From NCBI GenBank assembly GCA_963457665.1, contig OY735206.1, forward strand, positions 26,983,710 to 27,047,709: 64,000 bases of DNA, in the 5' to 3' direction. Shown here piece by piece: positions 57,279-64,000 of this stretch (position 1 is its first letter; the number at the start of each line of letters is the position of its first letter). The notes beneath the pieces were generated by a model. The model had not been told where the DNA came from and made no database searches. It saw nothing but the letters and a program-made list of their open reading frames with translations. This stretch comes from Thysanoteuthis rhombus. Its lineage: Eukaryota > Mollusca > Cephalopoda > Oegopsida > Thysanoteuthidae. The translations under genes and the position numbers were made by a program.

Positions 57279-60220
57279 ACACACATCTTTAGACGTATCT
57301 GGTAGCTTGTAATAATGAAGGAAAATATCAACACTGAGTGCAAAGGCTCATTGAGTGAAATGTATATCAATGAATTTCTAAGCAAATACTTCAAAACAAC
57401 AGCCATTTGTATATCAGAATCATAGATGTTTATGGAAGCTCCAAGATACCCCCTCTACAATTTCAAACACCCCTTTGAGGCCCTGAACTATCTCAGCGCC
57501 CCTTGAAACAAACCGATTTCCACAGGTGGTGCTAGTGTTCACATTGAGAAGAGCTGGTATATACAAAACAAATGTGGCTGTAAACGCCTTGTCGTAGGAA
57601 AGTCAAAGTAAAGTTTGACCCAGTAGCAGCCAGGTTTGCTTATCCGCGTTATAGGGAAACTCAGCCTGATCTAGCTCCAAAATAGCTCATTTGGCAACCC
57701 TATTTTTCGCATACTTCTCGCCTCTACTGGCTTCCTGCTCCCAGTTAAACACTCACGAGAACTGTCTGTTTAATAATAAAGGAGTTTTCCATTGTCTTCT
57801 TATCGATAATTGGTAATGGCTTTCGTGCGCTTCAAGATGCTAACACAGCAGTCACTTTCAATAAAAACTGAACACACAAATTACTTTAGAGCCTGCCAAA
57901 CATCAGTCTAAATTTAGATATTTTTTCGTTAGTCTCAATCAAAAGCTAACATTCATAATTTAGAAGTAAAAAAAGGAAAGAAAGGAGAAAAGATTAGGTT
58001 GCATTTTTTCTCGCAAACAAGACTGAAAATGCTCAGTCATTTTCGTCATTCCCCACAACAAGATGATGACCCTAACCCGTGACCATAACCTTTAGCCCCT
58101 CACCAAAGGAGCATCAGTGGCTACAAAAATAAATTCAACATAACAATTCCCACTGGATATGCAAATTTTGATCAAGTAAGTACTAAGGAGAAAGTTTCCA
58201 AATACCATACCCTATATTGATATGTTCTGAATACGTCCAGATGCATCTCTGAAAGACACCTTCTGGTCGGTCGGTATGTCGATCTATACAATAGTAAAAG
58301 GTAAGAAACAGCGTATTCCGTATATATACCAGATGCTTTTATGTCATGTGAGAGGTTATGATGACGGCGGTGGACGTATCTTTGAACTTCGTGTTCCTTG
58401 ATTCCAAACATTTAACAGCATCGGTCTCTTCTTCAGGCAATACTGTGAAGATCTGGGAGTTTAACTGATCTGGAACCCGACTAAAAAGTACACGCAAGCA
58501 TGAAGAAAAAATAAAGGCTGAAATGGTTCCAAGATCAAACTTCAGTTAAAATTTCACTGCAAACTCTAACGCCAATATTTGAGTTTTTAGTCGATAAGAA
58601 AGAGAAAATGCAACTTTGGATATACATATTGTCTAAATCCTCTGGCATCATAAATAAGGAGTATTTTATTCTCGAAGCAAGGGCAAAGATCGAAAAATAA
58701 TCACACGGTATTATCTCTGCAGAACCATAACAGCTGGGAGAAACTGAAGAGAAGGAAAAAGATATTTTTTTTTACTTTTGAGATTATCATTGATGTTATG
58801 TCAAAACTTCATGAAACAGAGGTCACTTACATATAACGGAAATGTATAATAAAAGAAATTACTTATCCAGCGTCATCACTCTCAAACAACCAAAGGCAAT
58901 AAAGATGCCGAAGGTTTCTATCCGGTTTTATATGTGCCAGTGTTTGACTGTTTAACTGTTTGTTTGTGTGTCACATTATCCTTTTCCTTTATTATTTATT
59001 CATTTGCAAAGACAAATTCTTGGTACACAGACGATTGACAAAATTTATTCACCAATTTTTACGCATAATGATTTTTGTATAGATCTGCAATCCAAACTTG
59101 CTACCTAGAGCTAGAATGATATGATGGTGTTCGGCAAATTGAATCTTTTTTCTGAATTAGAAAATTTCAAAACTCGTGCGTGGCATTAAAATTGTATTGT
59201 TCAGCATAGGTTTAGATGAGCTAGCATCTTGAGCATCTATTACCATCGCTGACTGACATAGTGACATGTTAATTACGTCCCTAGCTCAGAGTATGCCTAT
59301 CTAGATGTTGTTTTCATCTAAATCTAGAGTTTCTTATTAAATTTAGATGAACAGCGATTTAGATGATATTAATTAAAAAAAATAAGTGGTATTTTCATTC
59401 AATTTATAGTAGTAAATTAAGTATTATTTTTTTTTTATTTTAGTGATAAAACATGTAATATTTTTTATAAATTAGGTAATATTTTAATGAAATAGATGTT
59501 GAAGAATAAAGTCGAATTTGTAATAATATTAGTTTAGCCGATCTGTCAAAAATACCACCATGTATGAAATTTACATTTATATATTCGCTGTTACTAGATA
59601 TTTGAATTGCAGTGAGCTTGGAGTCTTGAGCGTTTTATCAACCACGAACGGATATTCTAAGATTTTTCATCTCTTTTCATGTTTCTATATCATTCTATCA
59701 ATTCAGAATTCTTTTTACATCAATAGAAAATGCTAGATTTTCTTTTTTAGTAAGTCCCCCTGTGATAGAAGATACTATACATGTTGATGTAATACGTTCC
59801 ATACATTTTAGATAAATGTATATCTGGAAAATCAAGCATATATATTGTAACACTTTCAAACTAGTTTCTCGTGCAGGGCAGCGTCCACATGCGCACATTA
59901 AGGGGACACACTTATGCAGTGTAATGTGGTGATAAGAATCTCAATTATGTAGCGAGGTTTAGTGAGAGTCTTTAGCGACAAAAAATCTTCCTAACCCCGC
60001 AGGTGTACTTCCAAGGTCTTCTTCAGACAAAGGAGATTAATTAAGACTGGTAGGCTATGTTGACCTGGAGTGTTTAGATGAAACAGCAACGATAATAAAA
60101 TAACAAAAAACAATAAAATGATTATAATAATGAATGCGTATCATCTGAGAAGGGGAGAAATATTTCAAAAAGCTTTTTCAAGTACTCTATCTCTGTGTAA
60201 TATGTAAGCTTGAAAGCATC
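57279..60220. other. Non-coding stretch, nothing recognised
   Basis: AT-rich. A CCCTAACCC-like patch lies at 58069-58105. Only short unsupported frames (58172-58411 and 59698-59898, minus). Confidence 0.5.
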
Positions 60221-60243
60221 ACACACACACACACACACACACA
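60221..60243. repeat. Short (CA)n microsatellite
   Basis: About eleven CA dinucleotides, read directly. Confidence 0.95.
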
Positions 60244-60601
60244 TTCATATTCCTAGAGATATATGGTAAAACATCTGCGAGATCCGTTCGGAAACGATGT
60301 AGCCTATTTGAATAACTGGAAGACTGGTTGTGTGACCTTGATGTAACTAGGCAACCAATCAGAGGGCGCATTTCTGTGCATACATTAAATCCACTGAGTG
60401 AGTTCAGGCACAACCATGGGAAGATGAAATAGATAAAATCAGGTATGTTAATAGAAAGAGGAGTCAAATTTGCAATAAAATCTGATTCTTCTGCGCTCAA
60501 GGGCTATTAGTGGACAGCTAGTCGGAGTCGGTCTCTTCTCTATCAACTACGTTCTCTCACCAACAGGAAAGAAAACAAAGCTGGCCAGAAACCACAGTAT
60601 A
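60244..60601. other. Non-coding spacer
   Basis: A minus-strand 93-codon frame at 60219-60500 runs into the CA tract; no motif. Confidence 0.5.
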
Positions 60602-60935
60602 ATCATAACAGTTGATTGCAGGCTTGCAGAGTACAGTAGAAAACGATGTTGAAGCGGACACTGCAGTAGAAACTAAATGATAGACCCTATACTGCAGTAC
60701 AAACTTAATGAAAGATCACATAATACAGTGAAAACATTTAGGCAGACTCGATAATAAAGTGGAGACTTGATTGTAGACCCAATAAAACACAAAAGAACTT
60801 TAGAGCAGACTTCATATTACAGTCGCCACCTAATAGAAGATTGCATACTGCAGTAGAAACCTAAAAGTAAGCTGCTTACTACAGTGAAAAAATGAATCTT
60901 AAATTGTATATTGCAGTGAGGGTTCAAAAGTCGAG
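60602..60935. repeat. 31-bp tandem repeat, about 10 copies
   Basis: The word CAGT(A/G/C) or its variant occurs at 60634, 60664, 60695, 60726, 60757, 60788, 60820, 60851, 60882 and 60914, a steady 30-32 bp period. The better units read ACTGCAGTAGAAACTTAAT plus a GATAGACC-like part. Copies are strongly diverged. Confidence 0.88.
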
Positions 60936-61764
60936 TTCAAACTAATGTATAGAAAATCATTATAAAATGCACACTGTAGCAACATCAATTTCTCTTTTGA
61001 TTTGACGTATTAATACATGTCTTGCTTCAGCCAATACCCAAGTTACCTCATGTTTGCTGACAACATCTTCTTTACCAATAACATTTCCAATCTCTGTATA
61101 ATGTTTATTTTTTCTTAGCTCAGCAGAATCTATTATTGCCTAACATCTGACTAATCAAAGAAAATTAGTAATTTTAATAAATTTAGATGAACAATTAGAA
61201 AAAATATGACTATGACTCTAAAACAAATTATCAAAAAAACTTTGCTCAAGGTAAAATAGCTGGGCAGGTTGGGCTTCCTAGTTTTGGGAAGGCAACCAGT
61301 CTAGGTAAAAGACACCTCTGATTCCAAACCAGAGAGTGAACCCCCCTAAAAATGGTTTTATGCTCAATTTGATGACCTACTACCGAGCTGATATTAGATG
61401 TGTCGCCCTCTGCTTTCCTCAACAGTATAACCAGCAAAAGCGGGATTCTGACGACCGGGAATCCCACGATCTCCATACTCTTCGCCCGAGCACCCGTCCC
61501 GTGGTTGGGTGTGTTCCATTCTCTGTATAGACTGAACAGAGTTCATTCAAACTCGACAACAATGTCGAGAACGCTGCCTAATTAAAAACGTCAGCTGGTT
61601 ATTCATCTTGGAGAAGCAACCAATTAAGCAAGTGATGATGATTGTTAGATTGAAGTTACTTCCATCAACTCTGAACTTGTAAACATGTTGTAATTTACAG
61701 TCTATAATTAGAAACCAACAACCATTAAGCATCACCTTTGCCTGCAACGGCTACAGGAAGGACA
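60936..61764. other. Non-coding stretch; less AT-rich patch at 61255-61520
   Basis: The patch at 61255-61520 has overlapping frames on both strands (76, 64 and 61 codons) and may be an old mobile-element fragment, but I cannot name it. Confidence 0.45.
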
Positions 61765-62140
61765 TTGCACAATCAAAACTGTCAATATAGGTTTCTTCAG
61801 TTTCTAAAAGAAGCTCGCTGACTATATCAGTTGAGTGCATACGGGCCATGCCAACGGAACTAGAGAGCTGAAAACGAATTTTTGCTTTGTTTTTGAAGAA
61901 ACAGCAAGCAACCTAATACGTACTTTCCTTGGGGGATGATATTTTCAACGTAATAAATTGGTCCTGGCAGCATTTACACTCTTTTTTCATTTCTTTCTTA
62001 ATTTCAGTCTTTTTTTATGATTACTGCCCAACTAAAGGCGGAAGGAGTGAATAACTGATCGTTCACACATTTTTTTTTACCAAATTATAAAAAGACGTTG
62101 GTCATTTGACAGTCTATATTTTTCTCTCTCTTTGATCTGT
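61765..62140 (-). repeat. Dispersed repeat family A/B, copy 9 (minus, decayed)
   Basis: Module B is clear (AACTGTCAATATAGGTTTCT at about 61779, then TCAGTTT). Module A is reduced to AAAAAGACGTTGGTCATTTG near 62090. The order matches the minus copy at 24655. Confidence 0.55.
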
Positions 62141-63835
62141 TTTCAAGTACTGTGAGGAATTATTTTTTGGTCTCTTAAATACCTTTATTAACGGTGTTGG
62201 AAGGGCTGTAAGTATTCTCTAATGTCTGCCTATTTTCCCATCGTATTCTGTAATGTATTTCATACAGTTGTATATTCAAATGTGTTTGTTTACACAATAT
62301 CTCCAAAAGTTCTCAATGAAATCCGATAAGTTCCAATGGAAGGATTTTCTTTGCGCTGAAAAAGAATCAGTCATATTCAGAGGCTTATCAAGGAATTATT
62401 GAGAAATACTTTTCATGTTATATGACAATAGTCCTACAATTGAAAAAGAAATAGAATTATATTCATCTCCCCTGTATCTTAGCTATATAGGAATTGATTT
62501 TCATTCTGTTTTTAACTGGTGCGTGGCGTTGACAGAAGTATGCACTCTGTTTGTGCGTTCCTGTTTGTAATGGAAAGGTCACTCTCTTCGTCAAAAAGAG
62601 TGGTGCAATAATTACTATCAATCGGAACTACTTCATAACAAGCCTCGTCGATTAGTTTGTTCTTTGAGCATGTGGAGAACTAACAACAGTAGAGTTGCTT
62701 GGTTTATTTTTAAGTTTGCATCTAGAATTAGGTCTTAGAAACAACTCGAAATACCTGCAAACATCAAGATTCAGCAGATACATACCTAAAATCTAAAAGT
62801 CTATTACATATTATTCATAACTTGGACGTAAAGCTAATCTTATAGATTTTTTATTTATATTTCTAGCAGATACCTGTAGAATACAAGGCTATATACGGAT
62901 CGGCACAAAGAAGCCATAGTTAATACATTAGGTAATTCATTTATATAATTCAAGTATCCTAATTTTAAGTTTTTTTTCTTAAAGTTTCAACCCAACTCAA
63001 GCTGTTTCAATGTACGATCTGAAATAAAGTCATAAGGGTTTTTTCGATGATGTAACCTTCATTGTTATGTCATATTATGCTAGTGAAGAAATCAATGTGC
63101 TAAAAAGCAGAAAATAAATTTGTTCTTATGCCGAATACTAGTTTTCATTACTTAATTTATTTGAAAATATTCCTCATTCTATTACTATAAATTAAATTAT
63201 TAGAGTATAAATTGAATAAAGATATCGAATCACCGTAGCCCAACAAATGGCTGACCAACCAATAAATAGCGTACTGATTTGTCTCCCTTTGAGTGTCTGT
63301 GTGTTTCAGTCAGTGTACCTAGGTATTTTCAGTCACATTCTGGGGATTTACATCATTGGAGAAACGCATTACTACACCACTAGACGCCATTTAAAGACGT
63401 TTTTATAATATCAAAAAACTACTTTGGGGTGCTATGGTCATATATGGTCTTTTCCTTCATTGCACTATTTTTTTTTTCTAGGTTAATGTTAGTTAAAAGA
63501 TCTATAGTTTCATATACTTCTTTGGATAATTTTGGATATCTATAGCTTAAGATTTATTTTAGATCCTTTTAGATAATTATTTAGATAACTAGTAATGGTA
63601 AAACTCGCTTTATACGTAGGGAACCTGGCTCCAAATCTTGGTTATAAAGTTAAACGTGTCAAAAACAAGTGATAGTTGAAATTTTTTTATGAAATCTAAA
63701 TGAAATAAAAGTTCCGCCAAACACATTCTTCCTCTCATTTTATACACTTTTGCTGTTGAGAGAGGGAGAGAGGGGGAAGAGTGAACATGAAGAAGGAGAA
63801 GAAGAAGAGATTAGCAACGAGCTTCAAAGTGAGTT
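62141..63835. other. Non-coding stretch, nothing recognised
   Basis: AT-rich with TAGATAATT-like words (63540-63600) and a GA-rich tract (63755-63810). No gene seen. Confidence 0.5.
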
Positions 63836-64000
63836 TGGCCAAGCATCGTAGCCAAACAGTCAGAGCAAATGTTTGAATCTAATCTAGCCAAGAGTAAAAT
63901 AATATTCTCAAATTATGTCTTGCCGACTGCAGTGGTCAAAAGGTTAAAGATAATGTTAAAATCCAATCTAGCAAACCACTGTAGCCAAAAAGTCAATAAA
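63836..64000. repeat. Possible start of a tandem repeat cut by the window edge
   Basis: Related phrases recur: CGTAGCCAAACAGTCA (about 63848), GCAGTGGTCAAAAGG (about 63930) and CTGTAGCCAAAAAGTCA (about 63980), and CTAATCTAGCC beside CCAATCTAGC. Spacing is irregular in the part visible. Confidence 0.35.

Noticed and set aside
61246..61585. Three overlapping frames of 60-76 codons on both strands
   Set aside because: Mutually overlapping and unsupported. The patch may be an old repeat, but I cannot name it.
1..64000. CRISPR array, operon or prophage
   Set aside because: The tandem arrays have no unique spacers and no cas genes, and the whole window has animal genome character.

Overview
This is a 64 kb piece of an animal nuclear genome. 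It is AT-rich and gene-poor, with very long (AT)n, (CA)n and (GA)n microsatellites, many broken non-LTR retrotransposons and long tandem arrays. Nothing looks prokaryotic: there are no operons, no dense coding and no ribosome-binding sites. The RTE-like LINE fragments ending in (GAT)n or (CAT)n tails, the AAGGGAGATAAC word (15939, 37675, and a variant on the other strand at 23967) and the microsatellite style suggest a mollusc, possibly a cephalopod. That is inference from sequence style, not a database match.

One convincing protein gene is visible: an uninterrupted plus-strand ORF from 27141 to 33866 (2241 codons). It encodes a Ser/Thr/Pro-rich, low-complexity protein with three in-frame repeat arrays: six 21-residue basic units, a Thr-rich array of about 8 residues, and eleven C-terminal 33/34-residue units rich in Tyr. 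A TATA box (26955), four CGCTCATTTGT-like direct repeats (26997-27050), a good splice acceptor (ending 27087) and an AATAAA one base after the stop codon frame it. I do not recognise the family.

Layout. 1-27 kb: non-coding DNA with RTE-like LINE remnants (1.8, 3.2, 8.0-9.3 and 12.9-14.1 kb), a 174-bp duplicated CA-rich block (9.65-10.18 kb), a 30-bp minisatellite of about 55 copies (18.4-20.1 kb) and copies of an unnamed dispersed repeat (family A/B). 27-34 kb: the giant ORF. 34-50 kb: non-coding DNA with a second dispersed family (34.8 and 40 kb), a pogo/Tigger-like inverted repeat (40.39 kb), a LINE fragment (41.2 kb), a pair of related 250-bp segments (44.5 and 45.3 kb) and a fragment of a different LINE class (48 kb). 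50-57 kb: a cluster of four RTE-like fragments; the one at 53.6-54.6 kb is the best preserved. 57-64 kb: one weak candidate exon (57093-57278), a 31-bp tandem array (60.6-60.9 kb) and otherwise featureless AT-rich DNA.

No tRNA, rRNA or CRISPR feature can be supported. Most of the window is best read as intergenic or intronic sequence. Coordinates of repeats and LINE fragments are by eye and may be off by tens of bases.
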